NCBI RefSeq assembly: GCF_003233845.1
Contig: NZ_QKRB01000042.1
Location: 124,001 to 188,000, forward strand
DNA from: Paenibacillus sambharensis
GTDB taxonomy: Bacteria; Bacillota; Bacilli; Paenibacillales; Paenibacillaceae
Direction: 5' to 3'
Length of the DNA: 64,000 bases
Part shown: positions 30,903 to 39,846 of the stretch, piece after piece
Numbering within the stretch: the stretch's first letter is position 1
How the letters are laid out: each line of letters opens with the position of its first letter
Made by a program: the position numbers and the translations under genes
The notes under the pieces: generated by a model
What the model saw: only the letters and a program-made list of their open reading frames with translations
Databases searched by the model: none
Told to the model about the DNA's origin: nothing

Positions 30903-30932
30903 TTGATTATAATAATCATTCTAAGGTATACT
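30903..30932 (+). promoter_or_regulatory. Promoter of ppaC
   Basis: TTGATT (30903-30908), 18-base spacer, TATACT (30927-30932). Predicted transcript start is near 30939, about 28 bases before the start codon. The -35 is covered by the palindrome annotated separately. Confidence 0.6.
30904..30918. promoter_or_regulatory. Fur-family type operator over the ppaC promoter
   Basis: TGATTATAATAATCA is a perfect 7-1-7 inverted repeat. Its size and AT-rich form match the Fur/PerR box (compare TGATAATNATTATCA), differing at two symmetric positions. It covers the -35 of the ppaC promoter, so a bound repressor would block transcription. Which family member binds (Fur, PerR or other) cannot be told from sequence. 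Confidence 0.55.
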
Positions 30933-30966
30933 TTTCACGTCAAAATATCGAATGAGGAGTATGATG

Positions 30967-31896
30967 ATGGAAAACGTACTTATTTTCGGGCATAAAAATC
31001 CAGATACCGATACGATCTGTTCGGCAATTGCTTATGCGGCACTCAAGACAAGCCTGGGCCATAAGGTCGAAGCTGTCCGCCTGGGCAGTGTAAACTCGGA
31101 AACTCAATTCGCGCTCGACAAGTTTAATGTTGAAGCTCCGCGTCTTGTAGAGAACGTAGCGGGCGAAGCGAAGGATGTTATCCTTGTTGACCACAACGAG
31201 CGCCAGCAAAGTGCCAACGATATCGATCAAGTCCGGGTAATTGAGGTTATCGACCACCATCGTATCGCAAACTTCGAAACGAGCGGACCGCTCTACTACC
31301 GTGCTGAGCCAGTGGGCTGCACGGCGACTATTCTGAACAAGATGTACAAGGAGAACGGTGTTGAGATCCGTAAGGAAATCGCAGGCTTGATGCTGTCGGC
31401 TATCATCTCCGATTCCCTGCTGTTCAAATCGCCGACCTGCACGGAGCAGGACGTTGCAGCGGCACGCGAACTGGCAGCAATTGCTGGTGTTGACGCGGAC
31501 AGCTATGGTCTTGACATGCTGAAGGCGGGAGCAGACCTAAGCCAGAAGACCGTTGCTGAGCTGATCTCCCTGGACGCCAAGGAGTTCCAAATGGGCAGCG
31601 CAAAGGTTGAAATCGCTCAAGTTAACGCGGTTGATCTGAATGATGTTCTTGGCCGTCAGGATGAGGTTGAATCTGCACTTAACGCGATTGTAGCCGAGAA
31701 GGGACTGGACCTGTTCCTGTTTGTCGTTACCGATATTCTTAACAATGACTCGGTTGGCATCGCGGTGGGTAAAGCGGCGGAAGCGGTTGAGCGGGCATAC
31801 AACGTGAAGCTTGAGAATAACCGTGCGATCCTGAAGGGCGTTGTTTCCCGGAAGTCGCAAATCGTGCCGGTGCTGACGGATATTCTCAGCAAGTAA
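30967..31896 (+). CDS. ppaC: Manganese-dependent inorganic pyrophosphatase
   Basis: Family II pyrophosphatase of 309 residues, the same length as Bacillus PpaC. It hydrolyses pyrophosphate in the cytoplasm and drives biosynthetic reactions. Metal-binding motifs are [14 protein letters not shown] at the N-terminus, LVDHNE near 75 and IDHHRI near 98 of the DHH domain; the DHHA2 C-terminal domain contains VVSRKSQ. Three ATGs in a row follow GAGGAG; the last (30967) has the best spacing. Monocistronic between its own promoter and a terminator. Confidence 0.95.
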   Translation: MENVLIFGHKNPDTDTICSAIAYAALKTSLGHKVEAVRLGSVNSETQFALDKFNVEAPRLVENVAGEAKDVILVDHNERQQSANDIDQVRVIEVIDHHRIANFETSGPLYYRAEPVGCTATILNKMYKENGVEIRKEIAGLMLSAIISDSLLFKSPTCTEQDVAAARELAAIAGVDADSYGLDMLKAGADLSQKTVAELISLDAKEFQMGSAKVEIAQVNAVDLNDVLGRQDEVESALNAIVAEKGLDLFLFVVTDILNNDSVGIAVGKAAEAVERAYNVKLENNRAILKGVVSRKSQIVPVLTDILSK

Positions 31897-31916
31897 TAAG
31901 TTTTGGTTTCAAGCAG

Positions 31917-31955
31917 GCCCCTGTCTTCACGATTAGTGAAGGACAGGGGCTTTTT
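31917..31955 (+). terminator. Terminator after ppaC
   Basis: GCCCCTGTCTTCAC (31917-31930), loop GATTA, GTGAAGGACAGGGGC (31936-31950), then TTTTT. Very stable. Confidence 0.93.
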
Positions 31956-31979
31956 CACCATATAACCCCTCAGGTTTTC

Positions 31980-32008
31980 TTGACAACAGCCTGTCACTTC
32001 TCCACAAT
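31980..32008 (+). promoter_or_regulatory. Promoter of the zur-like gene
   Basis: TTGACA (31980-31985), 17-base spacer, CACAAT (32003-32008). Only 34 bases separate the -10 from the start codon. No Zur palindrome was seen here. Confidence 0.5.
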
Positions 32009-32042
32009 GGAAGCTGTATACGCTGACAAAAGGGGAGCCGAT

Positions 32043-32492
32043 ATGGAAGAACACAAGCACGACCACGATAAGGAAACCGAAATGATAGCGATTATGTCGA
32101 GAAGCGGCATGCGGATTACGGATCAGCGCCGCACGCTTGCCAGAATCTTCTCGGATACTGATGCTTTTCTTTCACCTAAGGATGTATATGATCTGATGCG
32201 GGACAAGTATCCCGGTGTCAGTTTTGATACGGTGTACCGGAATTTGCGCATGCTGAGCGAGATGGGGGCGCTCGAGCAGTTTTACTTTATGGAAGGCGGG
32301 CTAAAATTTAAGGGCAGCTGTATCAGCCATCATCATCATCATCTGATCTGTCTCAATTGTGAGAAGACCCTCTCGTTCGAGTACTGTCCGATGGATCAGC
32401 AGCTAAAGCTCCCCGGCAGCTTCAAGATCGTCAGTCACCGGTTTGAGGTTTACGGGATTTGTGACGAATGCCAGCAGACCGGGGAAGGATAA
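32043..32492 (+). CDS. zur: Zur-like Fur-family regulator
   Basis: 149 residues. Winged helix with SFDTVYRNLRML (recognition helix, 60-71); then the metal-binding dimer domain with KGSCISHHHHHLICLNCEKT, EYCPMD and SHRFEVYGICDEC. Cys103, Cys106, Cys140 and Cys143 are the structural zinc site. The closest family I recognise is Bacillus Zur, which represses zinc uptake, because of the FDTVYRNL, HHHHHLICL and CPMD segments; PerR is less likely. The His/Asp-rich N-terminus (HKHDHD) is an added feature that may bind metal. AGGGGAG precedes the ATG. A ZIP metal transporter and a zinc dehydrogenase lie within 3 kb. Confidence 0.82.
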   Translation: MEEHKHDHDKETEMIAIMSRSGMRITDQRRTLARIFSDTDAFLSPKDVYDLMRDKYPGVSFDTVYRNLRMLSEMGALEQFYFMEGGLKFKGSCISHHHHHLICLNCEKTLSFEYCPMDQQLKLPGSFKIVSHRFEVYGICDECQQTGEG

Positions 32493-32508
32493 GCTTGCTT
32501 ATCCGCAG

Positions 32509-32835
32509 CTAGAGGAAAAGCCGGATAATCAGCATGGATATGATGCCGGCGATGACGGCTGCAAGCAGGCTGCGGGTAAAGCAGGCCACAGCAAGCGTTG
32601 GCACCAGGGCGATCAGGTTGATATTTTCCGTCAGGGGGATAAGCGCCTCGCCTTCAGTCAGCAGACTCTGCGCCAGCAGGGCAGCCATGACTGCTACCGG
32701 TATATGACGGAGGAATCGCATCATCCAATCGGGCATCTGCATCCGGTTCAAGGTCACGAGCGGAAGCACACGCGGAAGCAGGGTGACGAGTGACACGCCA
32801 AGCAGCAGGAGCCAAAACTCAGGTCTGATTTCCAT
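32509..32835 (-). CDS. azlD: AzlD-family branched-chain amino acid exporter subunit
   Basis: Small membrane protein of 108 residues with about four helices and the AzlD pattern TLLPRVLPLV near residue 20. It overlaps azlC by 17 bases. AzlC and AzlD together form an exporter for branched-chain amino acids or their analogues. A short hairpin GGATAAGC-TT-GCTTATCC (32487-32504) between this gene and zur may help end both transcripts, but it lacks a U run. Confidence 0.88.
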   Translation of the reverse strand: MEIRPEFWLLLLGVSLVTLLPRVLPLVTLNRMQMPDWMMRFLRHIPVAVMAALLAQSLLTEGEALIPLTENINLIALVPTLAVACFTRSLLAAVIAGIISMLIIRLFL

Positions 32836-33562
32836 GCTCGATCACCATCCCGATGCACGCAGCACCTATTATAGCCGTAAGAACCGCCAGGTTGGCGGAC
32901 ATTACGGTGAAGGCCGCCAGGAACAGCACAACAGCTCCCCCGGCAACTGCAAGATCAGTTCGAATCTGCTTGCGGTGTGCCATCTGCAGAACGAGCAGGC
33001 CGATGAACATAGCCGGTAATGCAAAGCTGAGGCCGTACGCTTCCGGATCAGGAATCCAGGCGCCGAAGTAGGCACCTGCAAAGGTGGCGGCAATCCAGTT
33101 GATGTGTGCTGTAATATTGAGGCCAAACATCCACTTGTCCCGGTGCTTCCAGTCATTGCTGAGCCGGTTTACGGCCACGCCGAAGGTCTCGTCGGTCAGC
33201 TGGGAGCCGAGGAGCACATTTTTCCACCATGGAAAGCTGCGAAAGTAGGGGGAGATTGCCGCGCTCAGCAGAAGATGGCGGATATTGACGAACAGTACCG
33301 TTACGATAATAGAATACATAGTCCCGCCTGCCGCAATCATGCCTGCTACAATAAACTGAGCAGAACCGGCATAGAGAAAAGTAGATAACAACACAATCTC
33401 CGCTGTACTAAGTCCTGCCGTTCTCCCCACTACTCCGCAGGCGAATCCAATGCTTAGATAGCCAAGCAGAGTCGGGACGCAATCCTTTACTCCCTGCCAG
33501 AAGCCGGCATTGGCTGCGGGGTGGCTAAGCTCGTTAAGCGAGCTGGTTGCTGCCGTCTCCAT
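32819..33562 (-). CDS. azlC: AzlC-family branched-chain amino acid exporter
   Basis: 247-residue integral membrane protein of the AzlC/YgaZ family. Signature segments are GYLSIGFACGVVGRTAGLS near residue 36 and NIRHLLLSAAISPYF near 112. First gene of a two-gene operon with azlD. AAGGAGGT lies about 14 bases before the ATG, a long spacing, so the true start may differ by a few codons. Confidence 0.9.
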   Translation of the reverse strand: METAATSSLNELSHPAANAGFWQGVKDCVPTLLGYLSIGFACGVVGRTAGLSTAEIVLLSTFLYAGSAQFIVAGMIAAGGTMYSIIVTVLFVNIRHLLLSAAISPYFRSFPWWKNVLLGSQLTDETFGVAVNRLSNDWKHRDKWMFGLNITAHINWIAATFAGAYFGAWIPDPEAYGLSFALPAMFIGLLVLQMAHRKQIRTDLAVAGGAVVLFLAAFTVMSANLAVLTAIIGAACIGMVIEHGNQT

Positions 33563-33654
33563 AGTAAATCATCCTACCTCCTTACATCCTGGTTGCATGA
33601 CTTCTAATATACCGGACGCGGCAGGGGCGTTCAAGTGAAAATCGGCGGTCAAAC

Positions 33655-33702
33655 AGAAAAGAGGCCATCTCTCCTCGCATGCAGCAGGTGAAGAGACGGC
33701 CT
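33655..33702 (-). terminator. Terminator after the zinc alcohol dehydrogenase
   Basis: Read on the minus strand: AGGCCGTCTCT, a loop of about 20 bases, AGAGATGGCCT, then CTTTTCTGTTT. It lies just beyond the stop of the dehydrogenase gene. Confidence 0.75.
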
Positions 33703-33714
33703 GTCTGTTCAGGA

Positions 33715-34851
33715 CTAGTTCTTAAGAATAACCTTGATACAATCTTCTTCTTTGTCGCTGAATATTTTGTAGCCGTGCTCCGCATCGTCAAGCGGCAGCC
33801 GGTGGGTGATGATATCCGTCGGATCAACCGTGCCGTCTTTCACCATCTTGTACAGTTCAGGCATGTAGTGGATCACGGGTGCCTGTCCAAGCTTCACGTT
33901 AAGATTCTTCTCGAACATTCTGCCGAACGGGAATGTATTGTACCGCAGTCCATACACGCCTGTAACTTGAAGTGTCCCGCCTTTGCGCACCACTTCAATA
34001 CCGGTCTCCAGGGCCGATTTGGAACCGCCTTGCAGCTTGAGTGCCGTCTGGACCTTCTCGGCGACGGTCTTCTTCGCGTCGAGGCCCACGCAGTCGATTA
34101 CTACATCTGCTCCGCCCTCTGTGGCGTCCTTCAGAAGTCCTTCAATATCATCCACCTGCTCAAAGTTATAGGTTTCAACATTGTTGGTCTTCTTGGCGTG
34201 GGCAAGTCTGTAATCCACATGGTCAACCGCTATAACGCGGGCAGCACCCTTAAGCCATGCGAATTTCTGCGTCAGCAGACCAACCGGACCGCAGCCTAGC
34301 ACGATCACGGTATCCCCGGGCTTGACACCGGCATTATCGACACTCCAATAAGCGGTAGGCATAATATCCGAGAGAAACAGGATCTGTTCATCCTCGAGCT
34401 CGGAGTTCTCGGGTATGATGAATGGCATGAAGTTGCCATAGGGCACACGTAGCAGCTCGGCCTGTCCCCCCATATAGTCCCCGTATTTCTCCGTATAACC
34501 AAAATAAGCGCCAGTATCATGATGGTCGTTGCTGTTGTCGCATTGGCTTTCCAAATTGTGTGTACAGTAGAAGCATTGGCCGCAGGATACGTTGAAAGGC
34601 AGTACGACTCTGTCGCCGCGCTTAACCCGAGTGACGTCCGGGCCAACCTCTTCGACTATTCCCATCGGCTCATGTCCGATCACAAACCCATGTGGAAGGC
34701 GAGGCATCTCGCCGGTGTACAGATGAAGATCAGAGCCGCATATTGCTGTGCTGGTTATTCGCACAATAATATCGTCCTGCTTCTGGATCGAGGGGTCCTC
34801 TACCTGGCTGACTTTGACGTTCTTGGGTCCCTGATAAGTAACAGCTTTCAT
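33715..34851 (-). CDS. Zinc-dependent alcohol dehydrogenase (formaldehyde dehydrogenase-like)
   Basis: 378 residues, MDR superfamily. AICGSDLHLYTG (about 37) and GHEPMGIVEEVG (about 60) supply the catalytic zinc ligands; SCGQCFYCTHNLESQC (about 90-105) is the four-cysteine structural zinc site; VLGCGPVGLLTQ (about 190) is the NAD(P) fold. The closest subgroup is the glutathione-independent formaldehyde/polyol dehydrogenase type common in Bacillota. Substrate not determined. A separate unit with its own terminator; the ribosome site is AAGGAGTG. Confidence 0.88.
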   Translation of the reverse strand: MKAVTYQGPKNVKVSQVEDPSIQKQDDIIVRITSTAICGSDLHLYTGEMPRLPHGFVIGHEPMGIVEEVGPDVTRVKRGDRVVLPFNVSCGQCFYCTHNLESQCDNSNDHHDTGAYFGYTEKYGDYMGGQAELLRVPYGNFMPFIIPENSELEDEQILFLSDIMPTAYWSVDNAGVKPGDTVIVLGCGPVGLLTQKFAWLKGAARVIAVDHVDYRLAHAKKTNNVETYNFEQVDDIEGLLKDATEGGADVVIDCVGLDAKKTVAEKVQTALKLQGGSKSALETGIEVVRKGGTLQVTGVYGLRYNTFPFGRMFEKNLNVKLGQAPVIHYMPELYKMVKDGTVDPTDIITHRLPLDDAEHGYKIFSDKEEDCIKVILKN

Positions 34852-34944
34852 CTTAACACTCCTTTGCCAATGAATGGTTACTACATCTCTTAACCATACT
34901 TCGACAAAGCTTAATCTCTATCGTATGGCAGGCGGTCGTCGGGC

Positions 34945-35679
34945 CTACCCAAGCCATTCCGTTAACCCGATCATGAAGAGTGTACCGATGATGAAGGCAA
35001 AGGTGGACGGGATTTCGTGACCGTCACCGTGACTTTCGGGGATCAGTTCTTTATAAACGACATACAGCATGGCTCCACCGGCGAATGCGAGACCATAGGG
35101 AACCAGAAATTGAAGCTCAAGGCCAAACAGATAACCGATTAAGCTTGCCGTCCATTCGGCCAAGACTACCAGCATAACGCTTGTAAATGTTCTGGACAGC
35201 TTGCTGCCCTGGGTGACGAGGAACAAGGCGATCAAGAAGCCCTCCGGTATGTTTTGCAGACCCATGGCAAAGGTAACAATACGGCCAAGCTCCTGATCGC
35301 TGCTGGCCAGACTAATGCCCGTGGACAATCCCTCAGGGAGGTTGTGAAGCAGCATAGCCAGTACAAGGAGCTGAGGACTGCCTCGTTCCGGGGGATAGAG
35401 CTCAGTTGTGTGTGCCGGATCAGTATGGGGGATAAGAAGCTCCATAACGGTTAACAGCAGTGTGCCGAGTATAATGCCGATAGTCAGTGTAATGAAATTG
35501 GAAAGCTTCAACGCGGAAGGGAGAAGACCATAGGTGGATGCGGCAACCATAATCCCGGCTGAGAAGGCAAGAAGGATATCTTTAACCCGGTGGGTAAGAG
35601 ACCGGATCAGCAAAGCAGGCAGCGCACCGGCTGCTGTACAGGCAGCAGCTGCTGCAGATAAGGATAGAAACAGGTTCAT
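34945..35679 (-). CDS. ZIP-family metal transporter
   Basis: 244-residue membrane protein with about eight helices. LHNLPEGLSTGISLA (about residue 113) and QNIPEGFLIALFL (about 145) are the two metal-path helices of the ZIP family; a His-containing loop (PHTDPAHTTEL) precedes them. It probably takes up zinc or another divalent metal. A Zur-like gene is 2.5 kb away, but no Zur-type box was seen in front of this gene. Confidence 0.87.
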   Translation of the reverse strand: MNLFLSLSAAAAACTAAGALPALLIRSLTHRVKDILLAFSAGIMVAASTYGLLPSALKLSNFITLTIGIILGTLLLTVMELLIPHTDPAHTTELYPPERGSPQLLVLAMLLHNLPEGLSTGISLASSDQELGRIVTFAMGLQNIPEGFLIALFLVTQGSKLSRTFTSVMLVVLAEWTASLIGYLFGLELQFLVPYGLAFAGGAMLYVVYKELIPESHGDGHEIPSTFAFIIGTLFMIGLTEWLG

Positions 35680-35854
35680 GGCTCCTCCAGCGGATCGATG
35701 TGATACACCATTGTATGTACAAGTCTGCCGGGAGATGAGTATTATTTTTGGTTAAGGTTTCCAGTAGATGTTGGCTGCTTGGATACGGGAATATCGTGTT
35801 AAATAGTAGGGAGAGTGCAGGAATTTGCGCCGGATGACGGGGGTATCCCGAACA

Positions 35855-35884
35855 TTGGAGATTAACCGGAATATCAACTATAAT
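35855..35884 (+). promoter_or_regulatory. Promoter of the CNNM/CBS gene
   Basis: TTGGAG (35855-35860), 18 bases, TATAAT (35879-35884). The predicted transcript start near 35891 rules out the upstream GTG at 35890 and supports translation from 35935. Confidence 0.65.
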
Positions 35885-35934
35885 TAAGAGTGTTACATAA
35901 GAAGTGGATCATACATAAGTCGGGAGGAAGGCTA

Positions 35935-37170
35935 GTGTTATTTGCCATACTGTTCTTCATGCTGATGTCTTTTTTCCTCTCGGGCAGCGAGACTGCTCTG
36001 ACGGCGGTAAACAAGACGAAGCTTCATTCCAGGGCGGAAAATGACGACGAGAAAGCGAAGAAGCTGCTGAAGCTGGTATCAAAGCCTGACCAGCTGCTTA
36101 CTGGAATTCTGATCGGCAATAATATTGCCAATATAATGCTGCCAACACTGGTGACGCTGATCGCTATTGACTACGGGATTGATATTGGCTTGGCAACAGG
36201 GGTACTCACCGTGTTCCTGATTATATTCGCTGAAGTGCTTCCAAAGACAATCGCCGCGACCTTCTCGGAGAGGGTTGCATTTCTGGTCATGCCCGTCATA
36301 AGGCTGCTCGTCCTCGTGCTGAAGCCGGTTACTTATTTGGTTTCGGGGTTTACCAGCATGATCATAAGGGTTCTGTCGAGGGGCCAGGTGCAGTCTGCCA
36401 GCATATCGAAGGAGGAGCTGCTCACCCTTGTCGATATTGCGACAACGGAAGGAACCTTCAAAGACGAGGAGACCCAGCGGATGAAGGGCGCACTTGACTT
36501 CTTCACGCTCGATGTAAGAGATGCGCTTAAGACTCACCGGATGGACATCGTGGGAATGGCGGTAGATGTCTCTTATGAGGAAGCGAGGGATATTGTGCTG
36601 GAAAATCATTATTCCCGTTATCCGGTTTACAAGGAAAGCATGGATAACATCGTCGGTGTGTTTCACTCGAAGATGCTGCTGAACTGGTCCATGCAGCCGG
36701 AGAAGACGCTGGGGGATTTCACGGATAAAGAGCCGCTCTTCGTAAGCGAAACGCTGTCCATTGAGAAGCTGTTCAAAATGATGCTGAAGGAGAAGCGCCA
36801 TCTGGCCATCGTCATAGATGAATATGGCGGTACGCTTGGAATCGTCTCGCACGAGGATATTATAGAGGCCATGCTTGGACAGGAGATAGAAGATGAGACT
36901 GACCGCGATGAAGAGGTGCTCATTGATGAGCTGACAGACACCAAGCTGATCTGTCACGGCAAGCTGAACATCCGGCGGATGAACGAGCTGTTCCACACCA
37001 AGCTGCCGGAGGACGAAATTGTGCTGGCTGGCTTTATCTATAAGGAAATGGGACGAATTCCGAATGAAGGGGATACCTTTGAGTACCAGCATCTGCATTT
37101 TGAGATCAAGCGTGTGGAGGATAATAAGCTGAAGCTGATCGAGATTAAGAAGCGGTCCCTGCCTGAGTAA
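35935..37170 (+). CDS. CNNM/hemolysin-C-like transporter with CBS pair
   Basis: 411-residue protein. N-terminal DUF21/CNNM membrane domain (about 1-180) opening with FFLSGSETALTAVNKTKL; two CBS domains (about 200-330); C-terminal CorC_HlyC domain with IDEYGGTLGIVSHEDIIE before it. Relatives export Mg2+ or help with magnesium and cobalt resistance; true hemolysin activity is not implied. The GTG start follows GGGAGGAAG directly. Monocistronic with its own promoter. Confidence 0.88.
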   Translation: MLFAILFFMLMSFFLSGSETALTAVNKTKLHSRAENDDEKAKKLLKLVSKPDQLLTGILIGNNIANIMLPTLVTLIAIDYGIDIGLATGVLTVFLIIFAEVLPKTIAATFSERVAFLVMPVIRLLVLVLKPVTYLVSGFTSMIIRVLSRGQVQSASISKEELLTLVDIATTEGTFKDEETQRMKGALDFFTLDVRDALKTHRMDIVGMAVDVSYEEARDIVLENHYSRYPVYKESMDNIVGVFHSKMLLNWSMQPEKTLGDFTDKEPLFVSETLSIEKLFKMMLKEKRHLAIVIDEYGGTLGIVSHEDIIEAMLGQEIEDETDRDEEVLIDELTDTKLICHGKLNIRRMNELFHTKLPEDEIVLAGFIYKEMGRIPNEGDTFEYQHLHFEIKRVEDNKLKLIEIKKRSLPE

Positions 37171-37270
37171 GCGTGCGTTCCTGTATCCATCTGCTGCCGC
37201 GTATGATTAGGACGAAATGGGAAACAATGGTGGCTAAATCCACTTGTTGATCACTAAGGGAGCGATGGAT

Positions 37271-37573
37271 ATGGAGCATCTCAAACAAAAATGTGCTTAC
37301 GCACTTTCCCTACTGCCGCAGTATGCTCACTTCTTTGATTTAGAAGGCAGCGAGGTGGCAGGGGGAATCCTGCCGGTACAGGAAGATCATCAGAGCTCGG
37401 AGACCCCTCTCTTCTTCGCATACAGCTTACAGGAAGATGACTGCCACTATATTGGCATGGATGAGGGGCTGCTGTCTGAGCTAACCGTTCGGGAGATTGC
37501 GCTTGTGGCGCTTGCCAATCTGGCAGCACGCATAGACAGGAACAGCTTGCCGCAAGGCTTGAACGCCCCTTAG
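37271..37573 (+). CDS. Small hypothetical protein
   Basis: 100 residues, soluble, acidic, with no family I recognise. The C-terminal half (ELTVREIALVALANLAARI) looks like an amphipathic helix. The ATG at 37271 is eight bases after AAGGGAG; an in-frame ATG at 37265 is too close to it. It lies 100 bases after the CNNM gene, in the same direction, and is followed by a terminator. Confidence 0.6.
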   Translation: MEHLKQKCAYALSLLPQYAHFFDLEGSEVAGGILPVQEDHQSSETPLFFAYSLQEDDCHYIGMDEGLLSELTVREIALVALANLAARIDRNSLPQGLNAP

Positions 37574-37612
37574 TTTCGTGACGACTGGAGCGTGCAAGGT
37601 TTAGTTGTCTTT

Positions 37613-37650
37613 CCGCCGGCTCCAGCATCAAGCTGGGGCCGGCGGTTTAT
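37613..37650 (+). terminator. Terminator after the small hypothetical gene
   Basis: CCGCCGGCTCCAGC (37613-37626), loop ATCAA, GCTGGGGCCGGCGG (37632-37645), TTTAT. Stem very strong, U run short. Confidence 0.7.
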
Positions 37651-37801
37651 GTATAATAAATCACCATGTAAAGGCGTGGGTAAATAAGGTATGATGATAT
37701 AGTTGGCTGTTACTAGTATTCATTTCAGTGATTGAGGATGAAGAATACACTACATGATCGTCAACAGCAACTGTAATCCTACTGCCGGAAGGAGCTAGTA
37801 T

Positions 37802-38641
37802 ATGCCAGGAATCAAAATTGTAACCGACTCAACAACCGATCTGCCCCAAGATCTGCTCAAAGCCTTGGACGTTGAGGTCATACCTCTTACGGTACTGATC
37901 GGAGGTGAGAGCTATCTCGACAGTGTCACCTTGGATCCGTTAGATTTTCTCCGTAAGATGAAGCAGACCGATGAGCTCCCTAAGACATCGCAACCTGCTA
38001 TCGGCTCGTTCATTGAGACCTACGACCGGCTGGGGGCTAACGGAGATACCATTCTGTCTATCCACATGACCAGCGGGATGAGCGGCACTTATTCGACCGC
38101 ATGCGCCGCGGCGGGCATGACCGACAGCCGTGTTGAGGTGGTTGACTCGCAGATGATATCACAGGGGCTGGGGTTCCAGGTCGTCGAGGCGGCCCAGATG
38201 GCGCGTGACGGAAGCACATTGGAAGCGATTAAACAGAGGTTGAAGGAAATTTTGGACCATACTTCACTCTTCGTTGTAGTAGATACATTGGAAAATCTAA
38301 TTAAAGGCGGCCGAATTGGCAAAGCCGCGGGATGGATCGGTTCATTCCTCAGCATCAAGCCAATCGCTTCGCTGGAGAAGGGCGTTTATACGCCGGTAAC
38401 AAAAGTCCGAACGACATCACGGATCGTGAAGACACTGATGGAGAAATTTGAGCAGGATATTAAGGGGAAGGTCGTAAAGGGAATTGGGATCTCCCATGCG
38501 GACAACCTGCCGCTGGCCGAAGGTCTCCGTGAAGAAATCCGCAAGCTGACAGATGCAGCAGTCCGGATTCGCCCGGCTACACCGGTAATCACCACCCATA
38601 CAGGAGAAGGGGCCATCGGATTCATGTATTATGCCGAATAG
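37802..38641 (+). CDS. DegV-family fatty acid-binding protein
   Basis: 279 residues. IVTDSTTDLPQDL at the start, KTSQPAIGSF near 61 and MTSGMSGTYSTA near 90 are DegV motifs; HTGEGAIGF lies near the end. Family members (FakB) bind one fatty acid and hand it to the kinase FakA for use in phospholipids. No fakA is nearby. The start is 6-9 bases after GGAAGGAG. Monocistronic. Confidence 0.9.
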   Translation: MPGIKIVTDSTTDLPQDLLKALDVEVIPLTVLIGGESYLDSVTLDPLDFLRKMKQTDELPKTSQPAIGSFIETYDRLGANGDTILSIHMTSGMSGTYSTACAAAGMTDSRVEVVDSQMISQGLGFQVVEAAQMARDGSTLEAIKQRLKEILDHTSLFVVVDTLENLIKGGRIGKAAGWIGSFLSIKPIASLEKGVYTPVTKVRTTSRIVKTLMEKFEQDIKGKVVKGIGISHADNLPLAEGLREEIRKLTDAAVRIRPATPVITTHTGEGAIGFMYYAE

Positions 38642-38669
38642 CCCCTAATGCTCCGGTAGTGGAGAGTCT

Positions 38670-39671
38670 TTATAGCTTCATCGCTTCTGCGATCAGGCGG
38701 TACGAGTGCAAGCGGGCCGCGAAATTATGGATCGGGCTGACGATCAGAAGCTCGTCGGCCTGATACTGTTCGGCGAGCTCCTCGAGCCTTGCCTTCACCT
38801 GGTCGGGGTTGCCCACGATACGGCGGTGGCGGCCCATACGGATACGCTGCAGGTCATATTCTGTGTATGGGTAGTCATGTGCGGTCTCAACAGAAGGGAA
38901 GAAGGAAAGCTCAAGCCCCTGCTCCAGCCGCAGGAAGAACAGATCCGTACTCGTCGCGAGACGGTTGGCCTCCTCCTCGGTATCCGCACATACGGCCAGC
39001 ACCGCGGCCAAGGCATAAGGCTTTTCATTCAGCGGAGAAGGCCGGAAGTTATCCTTGTAGTAACGCACAGCTTCTTCACCGCCCGGTGTACCGAAGAACT
39101 GGGCAAAGCCGAAGGAAAGACCGAGTCTAGCGGCTATCTTGGCGCTTTCTCCGCTGGAGCCGAGCAGCCACATCTCAGGTGCTGTATCAATTGCGGGTGA
39201 AGCATGCAGCCCGGCGAACCGGTGATCGGGACCAAGCGAATCATGCAGGTATCCGATCATGTCGGTAATCTGCTGGGGATATTCATCTATGTGCATGTAT
39301 TTGCCTTCCTGCAGCGCTCTGGTCGCAATCGGCATGCCGCCGGGAGCTCTTCCGAGACCGACATCGATTCTTCCGGGATGAAGTGCTTCAAGCAGGCGGA
39401 AGTTCTCGGCTACCTTATAGGCGCTGTAGTGGGGCAGCATTACGCCTCCCGAGCCCAGCCGGATACGCGAGGTGGCAGAAGCCAGATGGGCTATCAGCAC
39501 TTCGGGACTGGAGTGGGCAAGTGAACGGGATGCGTGATGCTCGGAAACCCAATAACGTGAAAATCCCAGCTTGTCAGCTTCCTGTGCGAGTCTTGTGGTC
39601 TCCTTCAGCGCATCAGAAGCGGTTCGTCCTTCCCCAACCTGTGATTGGTCTAATACACCCAGTTTAAACAT
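38670..39671 (-). CDS. LLM-class flavin-dependent oxidoreductase
   Basis: 333 residues, luciferase-like TIM barrel of the MsnO8 group. RYWVSEHHASRSLAHSSPEV (about 42-61) and DVGLGRAPGGMP (about 102-113) are the characteristic segments. It probably uses reduced flavin and O2 on an unknown substrate. The N-terminal MFKLGVLDQSQV is the standard opening for the group. Transcribed away from nikR; the gap between them is 175 bases. Confidence 0.88.
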   Translation of the reverse strand: MFKLGVLDQSQVGEGRTASDALKETTRLAQEADKLGFSRYWVSEHHASRSLAHSSPEVLIAHLASATSRIRLGSGGVMLPHYSAYKVAENFRLLEALHPGRIDVGLGRAPGGMPIATRALQEGKYMHIDEYPQQITDMIGYLHDSLGPDHRFAGLHASPAIDTAPEMWLLGSSGESAKIAARLGLSFGFAQFFGTPGGEEAVRYYKDNFRPSPLNEKPYALAAVLAVCADTEEEANRLATSTDLFFLRLEQGLELSFFPSVETAHDYPYTEYDLQRIRMGRHRRIVGNPDQVKARLEELAEQYQADELLIVSPIHNFAARLHSYRLIAEAMKL

Positions 39672-39787
39672 GTTGTCACTCCTATCATTAGAATAGTTAA
39701 ATACTAGAGAAAATATAGTTCACATCGAATCTATAGTTATTAAAGTATAACAAAATGTTCATCTCGTTACCAATGAGCTGACCTGTA

Positions 39788-39816
39788 TTGCCGGTGCATG
39801 AGAGCTGTGGTAAACT
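39788..39816 (+). promoter_or_regulatory. Promoter of nikR
   Basis: TTGCCG (39788-39793), 17 bases, TAAACT (39811-39816), ending 30 bases before the ATG. Upstream, TAACA-AAA-TGTTC (39748-39760) resembles the half-sites seen before nikA. Confidence 0.5.
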
Positions 39817-39846
39817 TTGGAGCAAATGAGACGGGCAGGGGATTAA

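Noticed and set aside
35890-35934. Earlier GTG start for the CNNM protein
   Set aside because: The predicted transcript starts at about 35891 and the GGGAGGAAG site points to 35935.
36079-37098. 339-codon minus-strand frame inside the CNNM gene
   Set aside because: Antisense shadow of a protein with clear CNNM and CBS domains.
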